Assembly (NCBI RefSeq): GCF_002505485.1
Contig: NZ_DAVG01000127.1
Span: forward strand, 1-24,277
Length of the DNA: 24,277 nt
DNA from: Methanosarcina sp. UBA5
GTDB taxonomy: Archaea; Halobacteriota; Methanosarcinia; Methanosarcinales; Methanosarcinaceae
Direction: 5' to 3'
Part shown: piece after piece, positions 7,838-15,420 of the stretch
How positions within the stretch are numbered: the first letter of the stretch is position 1
Layout: each line of letters begins with the position of its first letter
Position numbers and translations under genes: made by a program
The notes under the pieces: generated by a model
Database searches by the model: none
Seen by the model: the letters and a program-made list of their open reading frames with translations, nothing else
What the model was told of the DNA's origin: nothing

Positions 7838-8644
7838 TTAGGTTAGATAGTACGCAAAAGCACTTAAAACCAGTCTGATTAAAGAAAAAACAATCGAAAT
7901 CATTGAAAAAGCCAGAAGATATACGTTTAGAGCCAGGATTCCCGCAAAAAGTCCGGAACAATCGGCATTAAGGAAAAAGGCAACCAGATTCACCAGCAAA
8001 ATAAAGGTAAAGATCGCTATTAAACCCCTGCCTGCTCCTTTAAGGTCTTCTTTGCTCAGGGCTATATGGGAAGAGATTGCGATTGCCAGGGCAAAATAAA
8101 TCCAGAAATTGGGAGAACTCAGATTTTCCACCGAAAATATGCTTTGAAAGAGACCCGCGGTAAGAGCGAAGAGTTTTGTCAATATATACTGGTCCGGCTG
8201 GGCAGGCTCAAGATTGAGATAATCTTCAACCCTGGCAAAGGAATCCGGTAGCAACAGGTTCATTCCTATAATAAGAGCCGCTGTACCGCTGAAGATTGGG
8301 CCCATGCCTATGAAAAAGTTTCCTATGTTCTGGTAGAGGCTTTTAGGATTCCAGCTGTGATTAACGTATCCAAGGGTCCCGTCCTCTGCTTTACGGGAAA
8401 ACAATTTGAATTTAGTTATTTTGTGTCTGAATACGTAGCACATTAGCAGGTGGCCAAGTTCGTGAATGGGAGTGCCTATCCAGGCTGTAGCCAGAATTCC
8501 CTTCCTGCCAAAAACTCTCTGGACGTAAAAGTTAGACCGGTTTTCTAGAAGGCCGAGTATCATTCCGACAAGAATCAGAAAGCCTGTGATATAGAAGGTT
8601 TCAAATAGGCTTACTCGAAAAACCGTAAGAAATGCGTTTTCCAT
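7838..8644 (-). CDS. Polytopic membrane protein with HELGH metalloprotease-like motif
   Basis: 268 aa with about six or seven membrane segments: residues 14-33, 48-72, 108-131, about 175-200, 210-228 and 235-266. Segment two contains HELGH (61-65), the zinc-binding HExxH pattern placed inside the membrane as in M50 site-2 proteases. After it come a soluble GYVNHSWNPKSLYQ loop and NFFIGMGPIFSG, which may form the second half of the active site. The usual M50 NPDG/LDG motif is not obvious, so proteolytic activity is uncertain. A GGGAG ribosome site precedes ATG 8644. It may be an intramembrane protease or a catalytically changed relative. Its neighbours give no substrate hint. Confidence 0.7.
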   Translation of the reverse strand: MENAFLTVFRVSLFETFYITGFLILVGMILGLLENRSNFYVQRVFGRKGILATAWIGTPIHELGHLLMCYVFRHKITKFKLFSRKAEDGTLGYVNHSWNPKSLYQNIGNFFIGMGPIFSGTAALIIGMNLLLPDSFARVEDYLNLEPAQPDQYILTKLFALTAGLFQSIFSVENLSSPNFWIYFALAIAISSHIALSKEDLKGAGRGLIAIFTFILLVNLVAFFLNADCSGLFAGILALNVYLLAFSMISIVFSLIRLVLSAFAYYLT

Positions 8645-8875
8645 TTTTAACTCCCTTTTGTAACTTTAGGAGAAGTTTTAGCTTTGAATTGACCCGGAAT
8701 AAATTCCACAGCTAGCTTATAGGTTATCTTATATGTTAGCTTTTTATTATAAAGTTGCTGAAGAAAATATAAACTTCGCGCCTGTCACACATAAATCAAA
8801 GAAGCTTAGAGAAGTTTGAAAGAGTGAATACCTCATCTTTAGAATAATCAATGATTACATCAATAATTATCCTTT

Positions 8876-9277
8876 TCAGCAAATTTCAAGATTTTCCTGA
8901 TCTGCCAGATCAAACCAAACTGGGGTTTTGTCTTCAGGATCGCAGTTATAGTTTATTGTTATTTCTTCGTTTTCCTGAATATCTCTTATACAGATGTATT
9001 TTAAAAGGCCATTCTTGAAGTCTTTGTAGTACCTTGCGTTCGGGTTGTACGAGTGATTATAAAGAGAACCATATCCCAGCGCGATAGCTGCGTCTTTTGA
9101 ATCAGAACTCCAGGCGAAATAATAATTATAGAGTTGGGTAAGCTCAAGTGAATCTATCTCTTCAGCGGGTAAGACTATGACAGGACAGATTTCTATTACC
9201 TCTCCTTTTCTAAAGTTTCGCTGTGCAAATACACCCCTACCTTTTCCAAGTGAGTCTTTAACACTTATTGATAACAT
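8876..9277 (-). CDS. SET-domain protein lysine methyltransferase
   Basis: 133 aa, essentially a bare SET domain. It has GKGRGVFAQRNFRKGE (11-26, SAM-binding start), YNHSYNPNARY (73-83, with the NHSxxPN signature) and EEITINY (104-110, ending in catalytic Tyr110). A CDPEDKTPVWF tail follows. Small archaeal SET proteins of this type from Methanosarcina mazei methylate a lysine of the DNA-binding protein MC1-alpha, so a role in modifying chromosomal protein is likely by family; the target here is not shown. No cysteine-rich post-SET zinc cluster is present. It lies 69 bp downstream of a small membrane-protein gene on the same strand. Confidence 0.88.
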   Translation of the reverse strand: MLSISVKDSLGKGRGVFAQRNFRKGEVIEICPVIVLPAEEIDSLELTQLYNYYFAWSSDSKDAAIALGYGSLYNHSYNPNARYYKDFKNGLLKYICIRDIQENEEITINYNCDPEDKTPVWFDLADQENLEIC

Positions 9278-9346
9278 ATGGCCACAACCCCTTAAAATTT
9301 AAAAACTACCGATAAACTATTTTATTATGTTTAAAAATCATATAAT

Positions 9347-9754
9347 TTATAGGTTTCCCTTTAAATTTTTAAGTTTAGTGCTTGACCAAACTAGAGATTT
9401 CCTGACATCTTCACGGCGTGCAATTTCGTTTCCAGATGCAGGATTTTTGGATATAGAAATTTTATCTGTACTCCTGAGAAACCTGAAATAACCAAAACCT
9501 ATCAAAAAGATCGGGTAAGCGATTTTCCAGGTAAACCCGGAGATTAAAAAACTCAGGGACACGAGTGAAATAACCGAAAAAACCCATTTCAGCCAGCTAG
9601 TTTCGGTTTTCCAGTAGGCGATTATAATGAAGGCGTAGATGAAAATGAAGTTCTGGTTTACGAGCAGCATCATGGCTGATACCGGAATTTTGAGGAGATA
9701 ACTTCCAATAATGAGGAGAATCAAAAGTATATACAGCCTAACCAGGCTGGGCAC
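9347..9754 (-). CDS. Small membrane protein, unknown function
   Basis: 135 aa from a GTG start (VPSLVRLYILLILLIIGSYLL). Four hydrophobic segments are visible, about residues 5-22, 25-47, 56-75 and 76-92. A basic tail of about 40 residues follows (ISISKNPASGNEIARREDVR...), likely cytoplasmic. No known family was recognised. No good ribosome site precedes the GTG, and the frame stays open some 30 codons further upstream without an ATG, so the 5' end is uncertain. It is followed after 69 bp by the SET gene and may share its transcript. Confidence 0.6.
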   Translation of the reverse strand: MPSLVRLYILLILLIIGSYLLKIPVSAMMLLVNQNFIFIYAFIIIAYWKTETSWLKWVFSVISLVSLSFLISGFTWKIAYPIFLIGFGYFRFLRSTDKISISKNPASGNEIARREDVRKSLVWSSTKLKNLKGNL

Positions 9755-9999
9755 AGGAATATAAGTATTCGCACTCTTGTATTTTTTTAAAGAGCCTTTA
9801 ACTATAGAATACCAATCAGATACAAATTGACCATCAACATATAAGCAATTGAAATTTACAGAACTTTAGGTACATTATTATCAGGTTTTTAAGGTAAAAC
9901 GTGTGCATTGTTTTATTTCTGAAAACTTATCTTTTTACCACAATATAAACTAATTTTATAAAACTTTGATTAAAATACGAAAGTTTAATACTATAAAAC

Positions 10000-10027
10000 A
10001 GATATAAATTCTTGGCATTTTATATCT
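10000..10027 (+). promoter_or_regulatory. Inverted repeat AGATATAAA...TTTATATCT in promoter of beta-helix gene
   Basis: Two perfect 9-bp arms (10000-10008 and 10019-10027) separated by 10 bp, 27 bp before the start codon at 10054. The left arm contains a TATA-like ATATAAA. The position suits either a regulator site over the promoter or a hairpin in the 5' leader. Confidence 0.4.
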
Positions 10028-10053
10028 AAAAGTTAAATATAGGAGTGCAAACC

Positions 10054-11190
10054 ATGAAAATTAACAAAAAAATGGTTTTAATATCGGTAGCCCTGATTTT
10101 ATGTTTAATCGTTATTTCATCTACTGCATCAGCTGCTACTCTAAAAGTAGGACCCAAAGAAAAATACAAGACAATTCAAAAGGCTGTGAATGCTGCTCAA
10201 GAAGGAGATACCATTATTGTTAATTCTGGAACTTATCGTGAGAACGTTAATATTACAAAAAGTAGCTTAACAATTCTTGGAAAAGGTTATCCAAAGGTTG
10301 ATGGATTCACTGATCTTACTGACCCTTATGGTCAATATGGACAACACGATATTAATATCAATGGATTCTCTATCATGAAAAACGGAATTGATTTAAGTGG
10401 TTTAGGATCAACTGGCCAAATAATAAGAAATAATTATTTCTATTCTTGTGATGCTTATCTTATTGGAGAGATGTCTTCTGGTACTATCAAAAACAACGAT
10501 TTTACAAAAGGCGGGATTGTTTTAAGTGATACTTCTGTAGAGATAATTGGAAATAAAATTAAGAACGCAGATATTGGAATAATTTTAAGTGAAGGAGCTG
10601 GAGGAGGAACAAGTGCAAGCATTTCAGGAAATAAAATAACTGACTGTGATGTAGGAATTGAGTTTTATAGAGATAGTGCTGGTGGTATTTATAACAATTA
10701 CTTTAGCAACAAAAAGAACATAGTATTCGATTCGTCATGGAACGGCGAGGTAAGTTCCTGGAATACCACTAAAACTCCAGATTATAATATCGTTTTAGGA
10801 CCTTACATTGCCGGGAACTTCTGGGGTTCCCCTAATGGCAAAGGCTTCTCTCAGACAGCTTCTGATAAGAATTATGATGGAATTGCAGATTCCTCCTATG
10901 TTATAGACAGTGAAAATATTGACTACTTACCTCTGGTTGCTATTAAAGCTCCGGTAGCTTCTTTTAAAATGTCAAAGTCAAGCGGGAAAGTACCGTTAAC
11001 AGTCAAGTTCACAGATACAAGCAAAGGAGTAAACATGACAGAAAAATGGAGCTTTGGAGATGGAGCAACTTCCACTTTAAAGAATCCATCACATAAATAT
11101 ACAAAAGTTGGAAAGTTTAAGGTTACTTTGACGGAAACTAATAAGATAGGAAGCAGTTCAAAGAGTCAGTTTGTAAAAGTTACTAAATGA
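10054..11190 (+). CDS. Secreted right-handed beta-helix (NosD-like) protein with C-terminal PKD domain
   Basis: 378 aa from ATG 10054, chosen because AGGAG at 10041-10045 is well spaced; a GTG at 10045 overlaps that site. The signal peptide KMVLISVALILCLIVISSTASA is followed by ATLKVGPKEKYKTIQKAVNA and AQEGDTIIVNSGTYRENV, the classic opening of periplasmic copper-binding/NosD and pectate-lyase-like beta-helices. Short repeats such as GNKIKNADIGIIL and GNKITDCDVGIEF form the helix coils up to about residue 290. The last ~80 residues are a PKD domain (VPLTVKFTDTSKG, WSFGDGATST, PSHKYTKVGKFKVTL). No membrane anchor follows, so it is probably released or attached to the S-layer. The ligand is unknown. 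A strong hairpin begins at the stop codon. Confidence 0.88.
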   Translation: MKINKKMVLISVALILCLIVISSTASAATLKVGPKEKYKTIQKAVNAAQEGDTIIVNSGTYRENVNITKSSLTILGKGYPKVDGFTDLTDPYGQYGQHDININGFSIMKNGIDLSGLGSTGQIIRNNYFYSCDAYLIGEMSSGTIKNNDFTKGGIVLSDTSVEIIGNKIKNADIGIILSEGAGGGTSASISGNKITDCDVGIEFYRDSAGGIYNNYFSNKKNIVFDSSWNGEVSSWNTTKTPDYNIVLGPYIAGNFWGSPNGKGFSQTASDKNYDGIADSSYVIDSENIDYLPLVAIKAPVASFKMSKSSGKVPLTVKFTDTSKGVNMTEKWSFGDGATSTLKNPSHKYTKVGKFKVTLTETNKIGSSSKSQFVKVTK

Positions 11191-11207
11191 GGAAATTATA
11201 TTTCCTC
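11189..11207 (+). terminator. Hairpin terminator of beta-helix/PKD gene
   Basis: GAGGAAAT (11189-11196) pairs perfectly with ATTTCCTC (11200-11207) across a 3-nt loop. It begins inside the TGA stop codon and is followed by T-rich sequence ending TTTTTA. Confidence 0.65.
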
Positions 11208-11277
11208 TTACTAATTTTTAAAATGATCATTCTCGTTAAATAATTGCTGCTTTTTCTGGTAATACGTCACCGATATC

Positions 11278-11386
11278 CTAGTGTCATGGAAATTTAATTA
11301 TTGAGCATAATCTTTGATAGCTTCTCATCAACATATCGAGATTCAGAGTTAACATGTGGCCAATAACTAAATTTTCAAGACACTAG
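11278..11386. mobile_element. MITE-like element, 109 bp, CTAG flanks
   Basis: The 5' end CTAGTGTCATGGAAATTTAA and the reverse complement of the 3' end, CTAGTGTCTTGAAAATTTAG, align over about 32 bp with roughly six mismatches. The outer 8 bp are identical. The interior is about 45 bp and non-coding. CTAG at both ends could be a 4-bp target duplication; IS5-family elements favour YTAR targets, so the element may have been moved by such a transposase. A decayed IS5/IS4-type transposase occurs 6 kb away, but its ends were not matched to this repeat. Confidence 0.6.
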
Positions 11387-11650
11387 AGCTCTGAATGGGT
11401 TTTAAGAAAGTAGCAGTTCTAGCTTCCCTTAACGTAAGAAGGCCAAAGAGCACGAGTGCAAAAAAACTAAGCTGGTAATCCACTTTATAAGTTCGCTCAT
11501 AATAATTGACAATGAGAAAGACTTTATTGCTTTATCGATTTCTCATGGAGACTTGCAAGAAAAGGGCCTGGTTATTATTCTTCATGTGATTCATTATCTT
11601 CATTCCAAAAGTCTAATTTAGGAAACCCACGTATCTTAATAAGGTTCTAT
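11387..11650. other. Spacer before UspA gene
   Basis: No gene was recognised. The final 15 bases contain an AAGGT ribosome-site-like stretch serving the UspA start at 11651. Confidence 0.4.
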
Positions 11651-12124
11651 ATGGAAACTATTGATTTTAAGAAAATAATGATTGCAACCGACGGCTCGGC
11701 CTGCTCCAGGCTGGTTGCTGAAAAAGGGATTGAACTTGCTCGGTTGAGTGGAGGAAAGGTTTATGCAGTCTATGTGGTGTCAACGGACTACTTAGCTCCT
11801 ATCAATGGTGATTCCTTTCCTATGGGTGTGGATCCTTACTGGAAATCGGTACATGAGGCATGGAAAAAACAGGGGCATGAGGCTGTAAATTCTGTAAAAA
11901 GCCTGGGAGAGACGAAAGGGATCAATGTGGAACCCGTTCTTCTTGAAGGCAATCCATCAGAAGAACTGATCCAGTATGCCGAAGAGGAAAAAATGGATAT
12001 TATTATTATGGGGACTCTTGGAAAGACAGGACTGAACAAGCTGCTTCTTGGCAGCGTTGCAGAAAAGCTGGTCCGTCACTCGAAGGTTCCGGTTATGGTT
12101 GTAAGGGATAAATGTAATTTATGA
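11651..12124 (+). CDS. Universal stress protein, UspA family (ATP-binding type)
   Basis: 157 aa, the usual length of a single Usp domain. It opens IDFKKIMIATDGSACSRLVA and has IIIMGTLGKTGLNKLLLGSV near the end, matching the Usp nucleotide motif G-2x-G-9x-G-S exactly (GTLG, nine residues, GS). It then ends SKVPVMVVRDK. It should bind ATP and form a cytoplasmic dimer; what it does under stress is unknown. AAGGT upstream fits the ATG at 11651. It is a single gene with no operon partners and converges on enolase. Confidence 0.93.
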   Translation: METIDFKKIMIATDGSACSRLVAEKGIELARLSGGKVYAVYVVSTDYLAPINGDSFPMGVDPYWKSVHEAWKKQGHEAVNSVKSLGETKGINVEPVLLEGNPSEELIQYAEEEKMDIIIMGTLGKTGLNKLLLGSVAEKLVRHSKVPVMVVRDKCNL

Positions 12125-12466
12125 AAACGAGTTATGAAACTGAGTTCCGGAAACTATAACTTGCAGCCCTTCTTTTTGCCTTTTCTTCAGGTTCGTACTA
12201 TCTGAAGCCTGCTTATCTGAACTCTTCTACGAGTGTGTGTTAGTTTTCTAGAGTACGAAAACACATATCTTCTGGCCCATAATGTACTTTGTTTTTCAGA
12301 TATTTTGCCCTGAAATTGAATTGTAGGACAGTCTCTAAAGTATCAGATATTCACAACCCTGCATGCTCCCTATTTAATAATAAGGTTAAAAAACAGAAAT
12401 AAAAATAAAACGAAGAAAAAACGAAGAAAGAAAGCTAATAATGGTTAAAATGGAAAATTAAAAAGG
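12125..12466. other. Convergent spacer between UspA and enolase
   Basis: No gene seen. The right part (12384-12463) is A-rich on the plus strand, so it is T-rich downstream of enolase on the minus strand. Confidence 0.5.
12384..12463 (-). terminator. U-rich termination region of enolase
   Basis: Just after the enolase stop the minus strand reads CCTTTTTAATTTTCC and then several runs of four to six T residues, without a hairpin. Archaeal RNA polymerase commonly stops at such U-rich tracts. Confidence 0.5.
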
Positions 12467-13753
12467 TTAGAGCTGCACGTAATGTGCAACTTCACCCAGG
12501 TCTTCTTCAATTCTTAGAAGCTGATTGTATTTTGCAGTCCTTTCTCCACGGGCCGGAGCTCCGGTCTTGATCATTTCAGCCCCGATAGCAACTGCGATAT
12601 CCGAAATTGTAGTGTCCTCGGTTTCGGCAGAGCGGTGGCTTACTATTACGGTATAGCCGTTTCTGGAAGCCATGTTTGCAGCGTCAAAAGCTTCGGAAAG
12701 GGTTCCGATCTGGTTGACCTTTAAGAGGAGTGCATTTGCAGCTCCCATATCAACGCCTTTTGAAAGCCTCTCAATGTTGGTGACAAAGAGGTCGTCACCA
12801 ACAATAATTGTGTCCCAGAGCTCATTGGTCAGGGCTTCGAAATCCTCAAAGGATTCCTCATAGAAGGGATCTTCAATAGAAAGGATAGGATAGGAATTCA
12901 CAAGTTCGACGTAGTAATCCATCAGTTCGGGAGCAGCAAGTTTCTTTCCATCTATTGTATAAGTTTCATCTTCGTAAAACTCGGAGGCTGCTGCATCAAG
13001 CCCGATTGTAACCTCTGTGTCAGTGTAGCCTGCTTCCTCAATAGACTGGACAAGGGCGTCAAGGGCTTCGGTTGACTCACTCATCTTGGGGGCATATCCT
13101 CCTTCATAGCCCACATTAGTAGAAGACCGGCCGTATTTCTTTTCCAGTAATTTTCCAAGAGTATGATAGATTTCGGCCCCTATCTGGAGAGCTTCGTAAA
13201 AGGTTTCTGCGCCTTTGGGCTGAATCATGAACTCCTGGATTGCAAGCTCGTTGCCTGCATGCTTACCCCCGTTAAGGACATTCATTGTGGGTACCGGAAG
13301 AGTAAACGCATTTGAGCCCCCAAAATAACGGTAGAGAGGAACATTAAGGGAGTCTGCAGCGGCTTTTGCAACAGCCATGGATACCCCAAGAATTGCATTT
13401 GCCCCCAGGTTTGATTTGTTATCGGTCTCGTCGAGCTCGATCATCAGTTCATCGATTTCCCGCTGGTTCCGCACATCAAGCCCCAGCAATTCCTTCTGGA
13501 TGATGGTGTTCACATTCTTTACTGCAGTGAGAACTCCTTTTCCTCCGTATCTATTAGGGTCTGCATCCCGCAGTTCAAGGGCCTCGTTCGTACCAGTAGA
13601 AGCCCCTGAAGGAACACTGGCTCTGCCAAATCCCTTCGGCGTAAACACATCAACTTCAATAGTGGGATTTCCCCTTGAATCCAGGATCTCCCGAGCATGT
13701 ATCTTTTGGATTTTATATTCTCCAGAATCCTGCTGTAGACCGATATACGACAT
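12467..13753 (-). CDS. eno: Enolase (phosphopyruvate hydratase)
   Basis: 428 aa, full family length. It converts 2-phosphoglycerate to phosphoenolpyruvate in the cytoplasm, a step of glycolysis and gluconeogenesis. Hallmarks are AREILDSRGNPTIEVDV near the N-terminus, the flexible loop SGASTGTNEALELRD, VPTMNVLNGGKHAGN, metal-binding Asp/Glu in TIGLDAAASEF, SIEDPF and GDDLFVTN, the catalytic Lys in ALLLKVNQIGTLSEA, and SHRSAETEDTTI. A GGGTGA ribosome site about 7 nt before the ATG supports the start. It is transcribed alone. A short-unit tandem repeat begins 50 bp upstream, inside its leader/promoter zone. Confidence 0.97.
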   Translation of the reverse strand: MSYIGLQQDSGEYKIQKIHAREILDSRGNPTIEVDVFTPKGFGRASVPSGASTGTNEALELRDADPNRYGGKGVLTAVKNVNTIIQKELLGLDVRNQREIDELMIELDETDNKSNLGANAILGVSMAVAKAAADSLNVPLYRYFGGSNAFTLPVPTMNVLNGGKHAGNELAIQEFMIQPKGAETFYEALQIGAEIYHTLGKLLEKKYGRSSTNVGYEGGYAPKMSESTEALDALVQSIEEAGYTDTEVTIGLDAAASEFYEDETYTIDGKKLAAPELMDYYVELVNSYPILSIEDPFYEESFEDFEALTNELWDTIIVGDDLFVTNIERLSKGVDMGAANALLLKVNQIGTLSEAFDAANMASRNGYTVIVSHRSAETEDTTISDIAVAIGAEMIKTGAPARGERTAKYNQLLRIEEDLGEVAHYVQL

Positions 13754-13802
13754 TATTTCACCCTTTTTAATCTCTGATCTATTTATAGATATATTCTGTT
13801 AT

Positions 13803-13896
13803 TTGAAGCTTAACCTTAATTTTGAAGCTTATCCTTAATTCGAAGCTTACCCTTAATTTTGAAGTTTAACTTTAATTTGAAACTTAATCTTAACTT
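13803..13896. repeat. Tandem repeat upstream of enolase, ~20-bp unit
   Basis: About five copies of a unit like TTGAAGCTTAACCTTAATTT (variants CTTATCC, CTTACCC, TTTAAC, CTTAATC). It sits 50-143 bp before the enolase start, where the promoter should be. Confidence 0.7.
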
Positions 13897-14201
13897 AACC
13901 GTTAGATGTCCGAATTGTATTTAATTCTTTATCCGGTTAACGTAAATAATTTTAATTAAGTTTTACGCTATTGTCTCATAAGAAACCCTATTAACAAATG
14001 AAGGCTATATGTTGAATTCCCGAATCCAGAAACATTTTTGCCTCAGGTATCTGCATCTTTAGCTGTGTGATTTCAGGAATATCATACTTCGAGCATTTGC
14101 AGGAGATTTTCTTATTTTTGTAACCCTTAGCTCAGGCTTCCCGAGTTTCAGGAATGTCCATTTTCCTGCAGGCACTAGCTTTAAAGGTTTTGGTCAGGAT
14201 T

Positions 14202-14231
14202 ACAAAACCGGTTTTTACAAAACCGGTTTTT
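14202..14231. repeat. Tandem AAAACCGGTTTT palindromes
   Basis: An exact 15-bp unit (ACAAAACCGGTTTTT) occurs twice back to back, each containing the 12-bp palindrome AAAACCGGTTTT; a T-run follows. It may be a double operator or a terminator-like hairpin. The nearest genes are enolase (diverging) and the regulator at 14393. Confidence 0.6.
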
Positions 14232-14357
14232 TTCCGGAGATTTGCTAATATTAGTTTTTATATTAAAACTTTCCAAAAAAAGGTATTATTAGTGTTTGAT
14301 AGCTATTTCACTCCATAACAATACTCAATTTATTTAAAAAAACAATTTTATCTACAT

Positions 14358-14370
14358 AAAATATATAAAC
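14358..14370 (+). promoter_or_regulatory. TATA box of winged-helix gene
   Basis: AAAATATATAAAC is centred about 29 bp before the ATG at 14393. An archaeal start site about 25 bp downstream would give a transcript with almost no leader, matching the absence of a ribosome site. Confidence 0.6.
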
Positions 14371-14392
14371 CTGAAAGTATTATTCACTTTCG

Positions 14393-14782
14393 ATGACCGA
14401 CGATTCTCCAGTTAATTTAACCGAAAAAGAGTATTCAATCATTGACATGCTCCAGAGCCTGGGACTCCCGAGGACGGAGGCCACAGCTATCGTGTGTCTG
14501 AAAGACTGCAGTGAGCTCAGGTCTCTTAACATTGAACTTGTATCAGGGCTTAGACAACCGGAAGTAAGTGTAGCTATGCGCCCCCTGCGGGATAGGGGCT
14601 GGGTGGACGAAAGGTCTGAAAAAAAGAATAAAGGAAAAGGTAGACCTGTGAAGTACTACCAGTTAACTTTGCCCTTCCCACAAATCGTTAAAATCCTCGA
14701 AGAAGAATTTTTAAAAGATAACAAAGAAAAAATGATTGCAGTCAAAAGGCTTCGAGAACTGGAGACAATATCGCAAAATTGA
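14393..14782 (+). CDS. Winged-helix transcriptional regulator (TrmB/ArsR-like)
   Basis: 129 aa. The helix-turn-helix covers about residues 14-60 (LQSLGLPRTEATAIVCLKD, then RSLNIELVSGLRQPEVSVAM), and the recognition helix is followed by PLRDRGWVDERSEK. A basic KKNKGKGRPVKYYQL wing is characteristic of small archaeal winged-helix regulators. The C-terminal 40 residues are helical and charged, suited to dimerisation. Targets are unknown; the paired AAAACCGGTTTT palindromes about 160-190 bp upstream are a candidate site. The message is probably leaderless. A hairpin terminator follows. Confidence 0.75.
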   Translation: MTDDSPVNLTEKEYSIIDMLQSLGLPRTEATAIVCLKDCSELRSLNIELVSGLRQPEVSVAMRPLRDRGWVDERSEKKNKGKGRPVKYYQLTLPFPQIVKILEEEFLKDNKEKMIAVKRLRELETISQN

Positions 14783-14794
14783 GTTTGAGGGAAA

Positions 14795-14823
14795 CTGCAA
14801 ACAATTTTGCAGGACTGTTTTTT
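14795..14823 (+). terminator. Hairpin terminator of winged-helix gene
   Basis: CTGCAAA (14795-14801) and TTTGCAG (14806-14812) form a perfect 7-bp stem with a 4-nt loop, followed by six T residues at 14818-14823. It begins 13 bp after the stop codon. Confidence 0.65.
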
Positions 14824-14950
14824 ACTTATCGTTATCATACCCAAATTTTCTAACCCTGAATGTAGCGCTTGCTTTACTTTAATTTTTGGACCGACCTGAC
14901 CTTTGCGATTGATTCGAGCCCTTGATTATAGCGCTTGTCTTAAAAGAACG

Positions 14951-15406
14951 TCATTCCAGATCCGAGACCTGCTCAAAACCTACAGGGGCAAAGCCATGTT
15001 CATTATCTGCAATTCTTCTTGCAGAAATTCCCTCAAGTTCGAAGACAAAAGCCTCAACTACCATAAAAACTTCGCTCTCACCTCTCAAGCACCCTAGTTT
15101 TACGTTGTCTCCCCTGCCTGCACCTGCATGCAGATGGATCTTAGGTTTTCCATCCATTAAAAAAATATCTCCAATTCCCAGAATCTCATGGGCATCATCA
15201 AAGTAGGACCATACAGGTTCTGGAGGAGTTATACTTTCTTTCGGGCCTGTGACAAGCTTTGCTTCCTTTAATGCACCCAGCAGCATAAAAACCGCAGATT
15301 CGATGCGTTCCAGTTCAGCAAGTTTAATCAATTCCAGAATCAGATCATCTCCATGATCGGCCCTGACGGTAAATACTCTGCCTATCCTTCCTTTTGCATA
15401 CTCCAT
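14951..15406 (-). CDS. PPC/DUF296 domain DNA-binding protein
   Basis: 151 aa, a single PPC (DUF296) domain. It opens FTVRADHGDDLILELIKLAE, has a central IHLHAGAGRGDNVKLGCLRG with the family's conserved histidines and Gly-Arg, and then EVFMVVEAFVFELEG. Plant relatives carry it beside AT-hooks and archaeal ones stand alone as trimers; function in archaea is unsettled (DNA binding or metabolite sensing). It starts 14 bp after the end of the broken LolD-like ATPase on the same strand, so the two were once one transcript. Confidence 0.85.
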   Translation of the reverse strand: MEYAKGRIGRVFTVRADHGDDLILELIKLAELERIESAVFMLLGALKEAKLVTGPKESITPPEPVWSYFDDAHEILGIGDIFLMDGKPKIHLHAGAGRGDNVKLGCLRGESEVFMVVEAFVFELEGISARRIADNEHGFAPVGFEQVSDLE

Positions 15407-15420
15407 CTTTTTTATCCTCG

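Larger units (their letters stand above)
13897..14392. other. Divergent spacer between enolase and winged-helix regulator
   Basis: No gene was recognised. It holds the AAAACCGGTTTT duplication (14202-14231) and the promoter of the regulator gene at 14393. Confidence 0.5.

Noticed and set aside
14863..14945. Two TAGCGCTTG copies after the winged-helix gene
   Set aside because: Short, 66 bp apart and without further copies; they may be chance.
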